Source of the DNA: JBBQXK01 sp052387255
GTDB lineage: Bacteria > Pseudomonadota > Alphaproteobacteria > Rhodobacterales > Rhodobacteraceae
Length of the DNA stretch: 64,000 bases
Assembly: GCA_052387255.1 (NCBI GenBank)
Contig: JBQTJI010000039.1
Span: 1 to 64,000 of the forward strand
Direction: 5' to 3'
Part shown: positions 34,801-41,830 of the stretch, piece by piece
Position numbering within the stretch: position 1 is the stretch's first letter
Layout: each line of letters starts with the position of its first letter
Notes under the pieces: generated by a model
Told to the model about the DNA's origin: nothing
What the model saw: the letters and a program-made list of their open reading frames with translations, nothing else
Database searches by the model: none
Translations under genes and position numbers: made by a program

Positions 34801-36525
34801 CTCCGGCTCCAGATCGAGGAGCTGGCTGGCCTGTTCCGAGATCTCCTGCATCCGCTCGGCGCTCATTCCCGTCGCGGGGCCGTCGGCATTTTCCGCAGAT
34901 TTGGGGACAGACGCTTTCTGCACCGTCTCGAGGCTCGAACGCAGCGTCGTCGCTGCTTCGGCGAGGGCGTTGTTCCCCACGGGAGACTGGCTGTCGATGT
35001 CTGCTTCGACCGATTTCAGCCGGTTCTGCGCCGCGGTTTTCAGCGCCTTCGACGCGGTCTCCACCCCCTCTTCGCCCAGATCGAAGAGGTCCCGTCCGGC
35101 AGCAAAGGCTAGATCGGGTGCGCGCAGGGCACCCACCATGCCGACACCGGCGACGGTGCCCCTGATCGCTTCCATGCCGAGGCCCGAACCGATGTCGCGG
35201 TTTTCGTCCGCGTAGCGCTGGATAGCCCTGTTCTCAGCCAGGGAACCAGCCACACCCTGGGCGCCCTCTTCCACACCCTGCGCCAGAGATTCCCGTCCAA
35301 GCGAGCGCAGCGAGGTCAGGAAGTCATCGGATCCCCTGCCAAGGTTCAGGGGATTGGCCTCGAAGCGTGCCGTGAGTTTCCCGGTCGCAACCCCGACCAG
35401 ACCCGCGATGGCCCCGCCTTCCAGGCCGGCCAGGTTGGCGATGCGGTCACGGGCCGTCTCGTGGTCCATGCCGCCCGAACGGAGTTCACGATATTCCGGG
35501 GAATTCTCCAGCAGATCGCGCTCGTCCATGGCCTGGATCTCGCTCTGGATGCCGGCATAGGCACCCCCGGCTTCCAGACCCCCGATGGCCAAGGGCATGC
35601 GTGTTTCGGCCAGTTCCGAGACCATGCGCCGACCCTCAGGCGTACGCAGGAAAGCCTGCGCGTTCGCGCCCGTGATCCCCCGGCTCTTCAGAAGAACCTT
35701 GGCCGCCCCCATTGCCGCCACACGGCCCAGTCCGGCCCCGCCGATCAGACTGCCGATCCCCTCCGCGACCATGTCGCCGGCCAGTGCCGGGTTCTGCGCC
35801 AGATCCGCTCCAGCCGACAGGATCTCCCGGCCAAAGCGCCGCAGACCCGGATAGGAAACGCCTTCCTCGAGGTCCTCTTCGTATTGCCGGTCGATGTCTT
35901 CCTGGTCGAGCTGGCTCCGCACGGCGCCGATCTCGCGCTGGTCCTGGAGCTCCTCGCTCTGGAACCCACGCAGTCCCTCGCCGACCAAGGCCACGCCGTC
36001 CGACACCACTGCACCGGCCCGGTCGTTGACCAGACCGGCTCCGAGGGCCGCCAGGCCCCCCAGACCCGACACGAAACCGGCGCCCGCACCGAGCGCGGCG
36101 TCACCCGCGATCTCGCCGGGGTCCCGCCCCTGGTCGAGGGCAAATGCATCGTCCCGCATCGAACGGTAGAGGCGATCGGTGTTGGCGGCCGTCTCCGGAC
36201 CCAGACGGGTCAGGATGTCGTAGGGATTGCCGCTGGCCAGGATCCGGGCTTCCTCGGTGTCGGCCAGATCGTTCCCTTCCCGCATCGCTGTGCCCAGACG
36301 GCGCAGATCATCGGCGCCCCCGAGCAGAAGGCGCTTGACCTCCGAGGCCTGGGCAACGCTGTCCTTCTTGGTCTCGGCGACGGACGGTGCGCGCGCAGCC
36401 AGCGGCTGGCCGAAGGTGCGCAGCAAGGCTGCGGACGAACCCAGGGGCGGCAGCGCCTCTTCGACCCTCGGACCCGGCTCGTCGGCTGCTGCGTTTTCGT
36501 CTGCTCCTGGGAACCAGATGTTCAT
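25810..36525 (-). CDS. Giant virion RNA polymerase, N4 vRNAP type
   Basis: Predicted 3571-residue protein, the last gene of the late operon, as in N4 (gp50). Single-subunit RNA polymerase motifs lie mid-protein: motif A LEADGKTDG (D1592), motif B RKGMKNPLTITGYGS (R1697, K1701, Y1709) and motif C GVFDGLEM (D1986). The promoter-side T/DxxGR motif is degenerate (ASNER, R1444). Distances D-R 105 and D-D 394 match N4 (107, 392, from memory). The N-terminal 1000 residues include Gly/Ala-rich hydrophobic stretches. The C-terminal 1400 residues include a zincin-like HEMLH (2259-2263). It would be packaged and injected to transcribe early genes. Confidence 0.85.
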   Translation of the reverse strand: MNIWFPGADENAAADEPGPRVEEALPPLGSSAALLRTFGQPLAARAPSVAETKKDSVAQASEVKRLLLGGADDLRRLGTAMREGNDLADTEEARILASGNPYDILTRLGPETAANTDRLYRSMRDDAFALDQGRDPGEIAGDAALGAGAGFVSGLGGLAALGAGLVNDRAGAVVSDGVALVGEGLRGFQSEELQDQREIGAVRSQLDQEDIDRQYEEDLEEGVSYPGLRRFGREILSAGADLAQNPALAGDMVAEGIGSLIGGAGLGRVAAMGAAKVLLKSRGITGANAQAFLRTPEGRRMVSELAETRMPLAIGGLEAGGAYAGIQSEIQAMDERDLLENSPEYRELRSGGMDHETARDRIANLAGLEGGAIAGLVGVATGKLTARFEANPLNLGRGSDDFLTSLRSLGRESLAQGVEEGAQGVAGSLAENRAIQRYADENRDIGSGLGMEAIRGTVAGVGMVGALRAPDLAFAAGRDLFDLGEEGVETASKALKTAAQNRLKSVEADIDSQSPVGNNALAEAATTLRSSLETVQKASVPKSAENADGPATGMSAERMQEISEQASQLLDLEPEVLSDLVQQFEAGELSPQDEADTALDIYKRVQAFDAITTQELQAMRPEMRSALRSASSAVDTMLSNPVVARALERAKTLTSAEAYGALPEVNSATLATPEVAKALEATVTLAQSNPAGIDPRFVNQVLNQRRALKLSDSVRAKLEAAALIVKAMNQAEGRKTKNAEATAAELKRRGLEEKPRKPSNIVREEIREKGRNNEYRQFSLSRHQSEIIGAIDRGDIPTAQKSLDALRNFGEHMANKLAAAEASAALKRSKNNALSFRTWTGARWVDADAEGSSSIYINPFSPNNVQLLKDIRIDAATVQAVYNNILSIYGPLSNLEGTPFTAAKAKDEAPASAARPTADVNTQTDIQNRSPNGGADSNADEVETGAGEVRAEGEAEAGAASAAAEQDRTGADQGERREGDDRAREDDRGEGTDADTGRDGSEPETRPDPEPLNEAPETEATSSEPLSFDHLPAIGDDTPKFSATFSVDIENVPLMKEPAPASKAIDVLKGTGKAREDERFTLPYFLDRGQTLGWAGMIGTEGKGLIDRVNAKLKIRQKNLRGMSPLEALNKTLAGESELNWLELRDSIGLNLVDPSTGEYDARLVQSAMLASQHWVMTSSGTQNLDDSEVAEVFGTTVDKVTEQMRVAVNSGRGVKPSVESLARTIRAFWGVTPKANVPISDVRGLSEHMAIQFLDAMEGEAGRFTTSRTFEVVDREDKMKNVRVIYLRNPATDDLRQALMGSKSVLADLFAPEASKPFYFGQPPKEKRLTQKGNPLSPLGDKMREALKMQRETPFYRNRPQVDLMKALGQETWSALMGHRHVNEGVMNRLHQLSVEGLNNSIRNSWEGVMEYDAQLEAYAAARDRDSAEVPVHFDYYVASNERMMIEGFNPQADKGLREVAVATWSTLDLTDDRQHEAFWLTVGQSSGMKTEKGTRAKNAAKAEADMRARFPESIGILKRWLAGPTQALSTEKRQAVTAEIRRALKDENANPKLMHAILSVARYDLAMEDAVPGSMEGVTSFRHGLALEADGKTDGPINAIMHFTSGMFTGSWLLNMRRGGFFPGEKDKTLNAQFERDGADLYEVAGQRANTLFAANRLVISATPEGKMMMGALQRVLGLLGEVEIGDDGNIRIGRKGMKNPLTITGYGSGENGIAGKVTALMLEKLYAALTAMEEARVSFADPQIQLDSVLPGTQNLEQFRRDLSLLTQRRLVKTRDGWKAFSKNQKGQRPGPLADLSKGRDFKLTPEQWSMLQANIRAGYVRPMREAIAEVFGNAQTSLEEFQKASQVQSLVLKDLFWQEVKRRLAERRERGELKPGAFLSEEDYRNILQDLRKYGAFIEPIDSNENSLNLSVSEGEQTSEEFARDYDGRYAGGATLPAPRLAGVSAAPMVTISRGDGRMMVNFYGDPGSVEAGAQRTLGVFDGLEMPADLIESLSERINKAVADAWLANPAKDVADSFSDWLRQGKDGPLAQVSDEAWKQIATVLEAEPAQEAVENALLGLNDDLQTGARSIQARKNALKRIGFSADHMASGESPYVQEGEEWNGEGRFIDWLNGIYAEELAKLAQAGRERRVSLGPVVEPTDPALAKRLRKAGLKVKVARAMGKSKTLNRIGVAEMAALLDDPSVPEASRTVIRELAKVMPEYTFMVGDREALAQWRAETYPELEDRLEIDLGQTDASLGIIFIANISVETILHEMLHGALGKVLTDHYAGIGRVSSVQKAAITNLERLMVQFADMDFSTEDHATKTAAAAVQGEIRAWLGEDLEGLSMSEEEGGDYLVLRKSAALNEFIAWTLANQNLKQVLKTSKVRAKLTLLKDAVLNGLRRLLGLPEKLPMDMFSNIAWNTGAIVQELRNELARDREADLDRGGDLVLNQTIGTEGRDPRLGRIRRQFEAKVAAHLRQMKGTDRLNQKMAIDQLANDALHRFEAAGFQFTAEEMDTFRVLQAAFASSMKVAPGAMAQTQRIFQNLIRNLTVESLMKDRTNDLERAEAQAKFNAIVGKTGTEADPFGRSNLMSSVMALAMVDEGFRSILEKMELPKDRSFSFESVDVFLESLGDSMMNTLGTAISEEGRSLTGSRNRSVREALDQLGQVIGRIEEDRRSWAEKKAYEALNGGDGKARDLMEGLGTRLADWGGRNRVQNPRGLREMTEEAIRSGARLMAGVVSESRGEAIAEALLGLSNETKARFVPTAFKELLAEVIGLTRENKGVLGLVNKVKSEVSALRQDYREKMPEIFARQFKGEMEDADWAAMHRGLGQTDLAVLGETRSAAEIRSFLLDEAKFADVMAEAEDVISGAGRKTSRTMLKKADELAKFMATREIAPTNQNLLKNAWAIGSLFGETGQSTMAQAGGPTPVLVQAIDEYTSLRALEMLKDARPDIWERLVRLARDEAEGFDFLLYSLVDLRKTEVARLNTSASRANAWKGYIPEEVADGARLVVAKDAEHNKLVTLGFTRLGDYQGSGFERGRYGYYYSYVGGKSAYAQGVLQTIQRTAMGTDPINGRNMSNLMGGVLAGRQVSQIQTLMQNQQGNGTGEPLIPIYDENGRAVAYERSLRPEMLNKLPRNTHIGEMMGAWAGRQQEERLAQSFNELLVDRLKEAWDEGHRTKRTKEFVSIAEMSGEDEVFADTWNMVPPETKAYIEQVFGTDGFMVRRDMVNNALGYRVPSVKDAWDGASRLDPRTRRMIRDTATLVIGAKALPWMVTAEKAWAAGISVVKNTIVVRSVIVPLSNMASNVLQLMAAGVGIRDIHKGMPAKLVEINQYLQNKGREVELKALIARYRDDEQRLLRLEAELKGLEDANMRMSIWPMIQAGEFNTIADGQTEVDAAISQGKWSEYMQNILDRVPAKLGTVGRYAMITRDTALFRGMSRAVQYGDFLAKSVLYDHLVQREGVKPTEALERVFEEFVPYNVLPGRMRSYMENMGITWFWAYKLRSMKVALNMVRRNPLRAMLMSHGAEVLPDLPGVSVGSPLSDNAANVIQEGRAGYSIGLDMLWSGPGLNPWVNLSS
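33370..33397. repeat. Perfect 10-bp inverted repeat inside the vRNAP gene
   Basis: AACATTCTCG (33370-33379) and CGAGAATGTT (33388-33397) are separated by eight AT-rich bases. It falls in the codons around residue 1047, between the N-terminal and polymerase parts, and stands out from the GC-rich surroundings. Possible regulatory site; unproven. Confidence 0.5.
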
Positions 36526-36558
36526 GGGGTCTCACTCGCTGTCGAGGATAAGCTGCAA

Positions 36559-36608
36559 GAAGATATCTTCGATCTTCACGGAATATCGTGGGATTATATA
36601 TCCACGAT
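36559..36608 (-). promoter_or_regulatory. Promoter-like dyad upstream of the virion RNA polymerase gene
   Basis: On the minus strand a perfect TATAAT (plus-strand positions 36593-36598) sits between the arms of an inverted repeat, ATCGTGG (36585-36591) and CCACGAT (36602-36608). A 12-base perfect palindrome, GAAGATATCTTC (36559-36570), lies closer to the gene start at 36525. A TTGGCG -35-like box is 14 bases upstream, which is short. A repressor binding the dyad would cover the -10 box. Confidence 0.45.
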
Positions 36609-36644
36609 CTCTCGCCAATATCGCCTTTTTCCACAAGACGCAGA

Positions 36645-36670
36645 AGGGGTCCACATCTAAGTGAACCCCT
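36645..36670 (-). terminator. Hairpin after the SleB-domain gene
   Basis: AGGGGT-C-CAC (36645-36654) and GTG-A-ACCCCT (36661-36670) form a stem with one mismatch and a six-base loop, 28 bases after the preceding stop on the minus strand. There is no proper U-run, so it is a weak or factor-dependent terminator or processing site. Confidence 0.45.
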
Positions 36671-36697
36671 CCCTTGTTTTCCTCGATCCCGGTCGGT

Positions 36698-39058
36698 TCA
36701 GCGCCGCTCGTTCTGCTCCTGCATCCGCTGCCAGAAGCCGACGGGATCGCGACGGGCCTCCTCCAGAAGTGCCGGATTGCTGAAGAACAGGACCTCGGCA
36801 TCCTCCGACTGAAACCACTCGAGGGCCTGGCGCATCGTCTCCCGCCGGTCCTGGTTTGCGCCGGCTTGCGGTGCCGGCTGGAAGAAATCACTGATCGCGC
36901 CGAAGAACCGATTGGCCGGGGCACCGCCGCCTGTCGCCAGTCCGACACGGATTTGCTCCAGGGCCCCCGAAATCTCGCCATTGCGACCCATGCGGCTCCA
37001 CATCTGGTCCCAGCCAGAAGCGTTCGGATCGACACGCCGCCCGCCGGGTGTGGCCACGGCCTCACCTCGGGCGATCATCTCGCGCCGCTCCTCCGAACTG
37101 GCCGCGACCAGGTCTTCCGTGCTTGGGCTGTCAGGCGCATCGTAACCGATGCCGTAGGCGCTGTTGTCTCGGGCCATGATCTCGGCAATCAGCCGGTCGG
37201 CTTCCGTCTTGTCCTCCTGTGCCTCACGCAGCCGCGCGGCGGCATCCTCCCCCGGGCGACGGCCGTAGACGTCAATCCGCTCGGCGGCATCACGCTGTGC
37301 GTCAATGGCCGCCGTGAGTTCTTCCCGCCGACCGGCCTGGGCATTCTCGATGCCGATCAGCCGACGGCGCTCCTCCGGATCGGCCAGTGGTTCGACCAGC
37401 GAACGCAGACGGGCCTCGTCGATCACCGTGCCACCCCAGAACCCCGCGCTCAGCGAAGGTTCCACCAGACGCGCCACGATCCGCGGGTCGATGTTCAGCG
37501 CTTCGGCGATCTTGTTCACCGTGCTGATGATGTCGGGGGCTTCTTCGCGCAGATCCAGCTGTTCGGCCCGGCTCATGAGGTCTTCGACCACCGAGGTCAC
37601 GCCCTGCTGCTTCACGTCCTGCGCCACGCCCGAACCGGAGACGGCCTCATCCGTGGCCAGCTGGTCGGCCGAACTCAGACCCAGTGCTTCGAGGCCGATC
37701 AGGACCGGGTTCTTGTCGTCGGCGATGCCCGCGTTCATCTCGAGCTGCGCCATGGCCGCCTGCGCTTCCGGGCTGGTCGTGACGCTGTCGCTCGGCTCGA
37801 AATAGGCCGGGGCCGTGTCGAAGGCCGAGTTGACGCCTTCCAGCATGAGCCGCGTCTGATCCGGAGGCAGACCCAGGCCCATCACATAGTTCTGGGCTTC
37901 TTCGCGTCCGTCCGGACCCAGGTTCCGGGCGTAGTTCCAACCCTGCTCCCGCAGCTGATCAGCCTGCGCCTTTTGCGCTTCCTGCTCCGCGGCGTCGGTC
38001 TGGGTCTGGGCATAGCCGATGTCGCCCCGCCGATCAGTGATCGCCCGGTCCTGGGCCCCATACATCTGGTTGGCCAGGTCGAGATAGAAGTCGACACCCA
38101 GCCGGTTACCTTCCGGGATCATTCCCGAGATATCCACCGGCTGTCGCTCCGGAATACCACCGCCCGGTGGCGCAGGGACGCCTCCCGCCGCCGTGCCGAA
38201 CACATGATTGCCGATCTGCCTCCACTGACCGCCTGCCCGGGCACCCCAGTCCGGATCGGCCGCATTGGGGTTGTAGTAGTGTGTGGCTCCGCCCGTGGGG
38301 TCCTGGTAGTCTCCCGACTGGATGGCGTCAGCCACCCTGTAGGCTTCCTCGCTCGGACGCATCGCGTTCATGTCGAGACCGCCCTGCCCACCCGCGTAAC
38401 CCGTCAGGCTGTTCCAGGCCGAGAACTGCCCCGGTGCCAGGATCACGCCGCGCAGGTTGCCATTGCTCGCTGCCGCCCGATTGGCGATCACCGAACCGGC
38501 CGCCAGCATGCCGTCGTAACCTTCGCCACCTGCTTCGGCTTCGATGGTCCGCGCCAGCAGTTCGCGGTCATTCAGGGGCGGTCCCGCGTCACCTGCCCCT
38601 CCTCCCTGGTTCCCCCAAAGGGTGTTCTGATAAGCGCCGATGATCTCGTCCGCCATGGACGCTTCCTGGTCTTCCCGGGCGATCTGGCGGCTGTGGGTCT
38701 CGTTGGCCCGTGCCGTGCTCGACCGGGTCGCGTCGGTGGCAGTCCGGGTCTGGTCATAACCGAGGCCCGTGCCTCGGGCGTTCAGAACGGCTTGCTGCAG
38801 CTCGGGCGTCATGTCGCGCGGGTCCACCATGCCCGTCACCTGAGCCAGGATGCGATCGACGTCTCCGCCCGAGTTGATCCCGGCAAGAACGGGAATGGCC
38901 GCGGCCGAGCGGTTCCGCCGCTGGTTGTCCCGGACAGTTCCGAGCGTGTCCGAGATGTTGGTCAGGCCGCGGTCCCAGTTGTTCACTGCGCTGTCGAGGA
39001 TGCGGGACGCCTTGCCCAGATCCGGATCGTCGACGTTTCGCCAGGTCAGAGGTGCCAT
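36698..39058 (-). CDS. Virion protein with SleB-like cell-wall hydrolase domain
   Basis: Predicted 786-residue protein. Residues about 164-285 match a SleB/CwlJ-type hydrolase (Hydrolase_2): RTIEAEAGGEGYDGM with the catalytic Glu, VIANRA, and a GGATHYYNP...GNHVF end. Long helical, Gln/Ala-rich regions flank it. It lies between the vRNAP gene and three capsid or tail genes, so it is probably carried in the virion. There it would locally open peptidoglycan for DNA and vRNAP entry. I use ATG 39058, preceded by GGGGAGA; a start at 39121 would add an unrelated serine-rich tail. Confidence 0.75.
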   Translation of the reverse strand: MAPLTWRNVDDPDLGKASRILDSAVNNWDRGLTNISDTLGTVRDNQRRNRSAAAIPVLAGINSGGDVDRILAQVTGMVDPRDMTPELQQAVLNARGTGLGYDQTRTATDATRSSTARANETHSRQIAREDQEASMADEIIGAYQNTLWGNQGGGAGDAGPPLNDRELLARTIEAEAGGEGYDGMLAAGSVIANRAAASNGNLRGVILAPGQFSAWNSLTGYAGGQGGLDMNAMRPSEEAYRVADAIQSGDYQDPTGGATHYYNPNAADPDWGARAGGQWRQIGNHVFGTAAGGVPAPPGGGIPERQPVDISGMIPEGNRLGVDFYLDLANQMYGAQDRAITDRRGDIGYAQTQTDAAEQEAQKAQADQLREQGWNYARNLGPDGREEAQNYVMGLGLPPDQTRLMLEGVNSAFDTAPAYFEPSDSVTTSPEAQAAMAQLEMNAGIADDKNPVLIGLEALGLSSADQLATDEAVSGSGVAQDVKQQGVTSVVEDLMSRAEQLDLREEAPDIISTVNKIAEALNIDPRIVARLVEPSLSAGFWGGTVIDEARLRSLVEPLADPEERRRLIGIENAQAGRREELTAAIDAQRDAAERIDVYGRRPGEDAAARLREAQEDKTEADRLIAEIMARDNSAYGIGYDAPDSPSTEDLVAASSEERREMIARGEAVATPGGRRVDPNASGWDQMWSRMGRNGEISGALEQIRVGLATGGGAPANRFFGAISDFFQPAPQAGANQDRRETMRQALEWFQSEDAEVLFFSNPALLEEARRDPVGFWQRMQEQNERR

Positions 39059-39077
39059 TTCTGCGTGTCTCCCCGGC

Positions 39078-39533
39078 TCAGAGGCTGTGCTGCTTGAGGT
39101 ATTCGTCGGCCGCCGAGGCATCCTTGCCCTCGGCGACGTAGCGCGACCGGATGCGATCCTCGAGCGCAGTGTTGTAGCTCTGGGTCTGGTTCGCCAGGTT
39201 GGTCTCGAAAGCCCGCTTGGATAGCTTCAGTTGGTCGCGGGCGATGCCGATCCCCTGGATGGCGCCATAGAGGTTGCCGAGCGAGGCCAAGCCCTGCGCG
39301 ATGGACCCCATCCCTTCCAATCCGCCCAGCTTTTGCCAGAAGTTCTGGGGCACCGCCGCCTTGAGCTCGTCTCCACTGATGCCGGGACTGGCCCCCGCGG
39401 TTGCGCCTGCCACGGCTGCAGGCGTCATCGTCGGCATCGGAATGCTGGCCGGATTGGTCAGTACCGGCGCCGGAGGCACCACAGGCGTCATGCTTTCCCG
39501 GCCCGGAAAGATACCTCGCAGAAAGTCGAACAT
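39078..39533 (-). CDS. Small phage structural protein
   Basis: Predicted 151-residue protein of a kind common beside vRNAP-like giant genes in podoviruses. It has a Pro/Ala-rich start, a Gly/Ala/Leu segment (about residues 72-100) and a C-terminal NLANQTQSYNTALEDRIRSRY helix ending in KQHSL. No enzyme motif is seen. It is likely a minor or internal virion component. Confidence 0.65.
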   Translation of the reverse strand: MFDFLRGIFPGRESMTPVVPPAPVLTNPASIPMPTMTPAAVAGATAGASPGISGDELKAAVPQNFWQKLGGLEGMGSIAQGLASLGNLYGAIQGIGIARDQLKLSKRAFETNLANQTQSYNTALEDRIRSRYVAEGKDASAADEYLKQHSL

Positions 39534-39560
39534 GGTTTTCGATGCCCTGTTGTCTCGCCC

Positions 39561-41804
39561 TCAGGCGATCAGTTTCGGTGGCTCAAGGCACAGCTGGGGG
39601 AAGGCCCCGATCACGGAGAGGCTGATCTCCGCGATGTCGCTTCCGGTCAGGAGCGCGCGCTTGAGGAAGGTGGAAGGGGACTCCGCCTCGGGTATGCCGA
39701 GCGTCGGATCGGTTGCACCTGGCATTCCCAGGTAGCCGTTGTCGTCCCCTTGCAGGAAGAATAGCGGATTGAAGAAGGCACCGCCAGAACCAAGCAGCTC
39801 AAGGCTCCGGTTGCGGATGTCCCGGGACTCCAGGTTGTATTGATCCAGGGCATCTTGATACTGCTCCTGGTAGTCGCCGATCTTCACCTCGGCGTATTTG
39901 GCGATGATGTTCGATGCGAGGTCGGTGAGCTTCAGCAGGTTCTCGGCCCGGAACATGGTGCCGAAGTTCAGCGTTATCCCCGTGCCGCCGAAGAAGCTCG
40001 AGGCATACTGCATGGTCAGGAACGAGGCGATCACACCGATGATCGCGCCCAGCTCTTCACCGAACAGGTCCACCGCCCCCTTTTCGATCACGCTCATCAG
40101 GACGATGGCTGCCAGAGAGTTGGCGATGGCACCGATGATGAGCGCCCCCACGCCTGAAAAACCCAGCGCAGCTCCGAGCGCAATGTTGGTGCCGAGAAGC
40201 CCGGCCCCCGCCGGGAAGACCACCACCGTGAGCACGATTGCGAAAAGGAACCGGAATATCCCGCGCTGGTACCAGCGCTGCTTCACCACCTTGTAGCAGT
40301 TGAAGACCACGAGCTTGTTCGACATGGCGAGCTGCGTCGAGTCGATCAGCGACATGCCCAGCAGCGACGGGTAGTGGAGCGGGAAGATGAAGCCTGTCTC
40401 GTCGGGGTCATCCAGCGCTTCCGGCGCCTCGATGTAGACCGACTTGCCGCCGTAGACGAAGTTCTCGTGGTACATCCCGTAGACGGTCAGCCGCCGGAAT
40501 GTCGTGGCGCTTTCCTGGCGATAGGCCCGGAAACGGGTCAGCGTTCCCCTGGCCACGCTGCCATCCGGCTCCACCACCACGAAGGGAACCCCCGGGATGT
40601 CCAGGTCGCTCAGCGTCTGGAACCAGACCTCCCCCACCTGTGCCCCGGGCCTTCCCAGCCCCGAGAAGACCTCCTCGTCGATCGTCACCCAGCCGATATG
40701 CGCCTCATAGGGCATCGTGCTGCTGGTGCGCATCTCGCAGCGCGTCAGCTCGATCGTCGTATGCGCCGGGACAGTCGGCTCCGGCGTTCCATAAAGAGGA
40801 TCCAGCGGATCAAGCTGGGCTGCCTGCCACGCGGCATAGGCGGTCAGGGCCGTCTCATAGCCGAGCATGTAGGAGATCCAGTTGCCAAGGTCCGTGGGCG
40901 TGGTCTTCTGGTCCTGAACCACGCTCTTGAGGAACTCGAAGATGTAGCGTCGGCCGAGGGGTTCGACCGTGTTCATCTCGACGCCGTGCACCAGGAAGGC
41001 ATGGTCGATGTCGCCGATGTCCTCGTTCTCTTCGATGGACTTCAGGATGTCTTCGATCTTCGATCCCATGGCCTTCTTGTAGGCCTTCTTGTGGGAAGGG
41101 AAGTCGGTCGCGTAGAGCGGATCGTTGATCGGTCGGTTGTCGATCCGCAGGGGAATGACCGGGAATATCTCCGGGATTTCCCGGACACTTTCCTCGAGCG
41201 CGTCGAGATCGGGATTGCCCGATCCGATGGCATAGATGAAGACGCGCTTTTCCTGGGTCGTGTCGACCAGCGTCAGCGTGTAGTAGGCGAACACATGCTT
41301 CCGCGTCCGCTGGAAGCCAGGCATGGCGACCCGGACCTCCGGATCCGCGGGAAAGCTGATCACCATCTCCATGGTGCTCTCGTCGAAGTCGACCACCCAG
41401 GCCAGGTCGAACTTGGTGGGATCGTTCGCCAGAAGCCAGGCTTCCGCCCAGTAGACGATGTCCGCCGTGTCGATGAACGCGGTCTGGACCGTCACACTCT
41501 CACCAGTGGAGATCGGGATCTCGGCCGCCACGATGGTAGTATCCACCGGGTTCGACTGGAAGATCTGCGCTTGCATCGAGCCCAGCGGATAGTTGGTCTT
41601 GGACCAGCGGTAGAAGCTGCGCTGGTCGATGCCCGGGCCGTTCAGGTGCTGGCCGACGATGTCGGCTCCCAGACTGTCGCTCTGGCCAAGCACACCCTGC
41701 AGAACCACCGAGCGCAGAAAGTTGGGCCGGTCCTCGATGGGACCGGCCAGGTTGTACGCCACCGAGGCGACATAGACCTTCTTCTTGCTGCTGAAGAGTC
41801 CCAT
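39561..41804 (-). CDS. Large virion protein with hydrophobic pore-like segment
   Basis: Predicted 747-residue protein. The first 500 residues look beta-rich and soluble. Residues about 515-615 carry several long hydrophobic segments (FLFAIVLTVVVF, AALGFSGVGALIIG, and ASFLTMQYASSF with flanks), which could enter the host membrane. The tail (from about residue 640) is helical. The position after the capsid genes and before vRNAP suggests an ejection or internal virion protein that helps build the entry channel. I know of no named family. Confidence 0.6.
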   Translation of the reverse strand: MGLFSSKKKVYVASVAYNLAGPIEDRPNFLRSVVLQGVLGQSDSLGADIVGQHLNGPGIDQRSFYRWSKTNYPLGSMQAQIFQSNPVDTTIVAAEIPISTGESVTVQTAFIDTADIVYWAEAWLLANDPTKFDLAWVVDFDESTMEMVISFPADPEVRVAMPGFQRTRKHVFAYYTLTLVDTTQEKRVFIYAIGSGNPDLDALEESVREIPEIFPVIPLRIDNRPINDPLYATDFPSHKKAYKKAMGSKIEDILKSIEENEDIGDIDHAFLVHGVEMNTVEPLGRRYIFEFLKSVVQDQKTTPTDLGNWISYMLGYETALTAYAAWQAAQLDPLDPLYGTPEPTVPAHTTIELTRCEMRTSSTMPYEAHIGWVTIDEEVFSGLGRPGAQVGEVWFQTLSDLDIPGVPFVVVEPDGSVARGTLTRFRAYRQESATTFRRLTVYGMYHENFVYGGKSVYIEAPEALDDPDETGFIFPLHYPSLLGMSLIDSTQLAMSNKLVVFNCYKVVKQRWYQRGIFRFLFAIVLTVVVFPAGAGLLGTNIALGAALGFSGVGALIIGAIANSLAAIVLMSVIEKGAVDLFGEELGAIIGVIASFLTMQYASSFFGGTGITLNFGTMFRAENLLKLTDLASNIIAKYAEVKIGDYQEQYQDALDQYNLESRDIRNRSLELLGSGGAFFNPLFFLQGDDNGYLGMPGATDPTLGIPEAESPSTFLKRALLTGSDIAEISLSVIGAFPQLCLEPPKLIA

Positions 41805-41830
41805 GGGGCTGGTTCACTCGCTCATGGGTT

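Noticed and set aside
25705..35112. Long plus-strand frames (862, 516, 577 and 777 residues) opposite the giant gene
   Set aside because: His/Arg/Gln-rich shadows of the vRNAP gene without domains or ribosome-binding sites.
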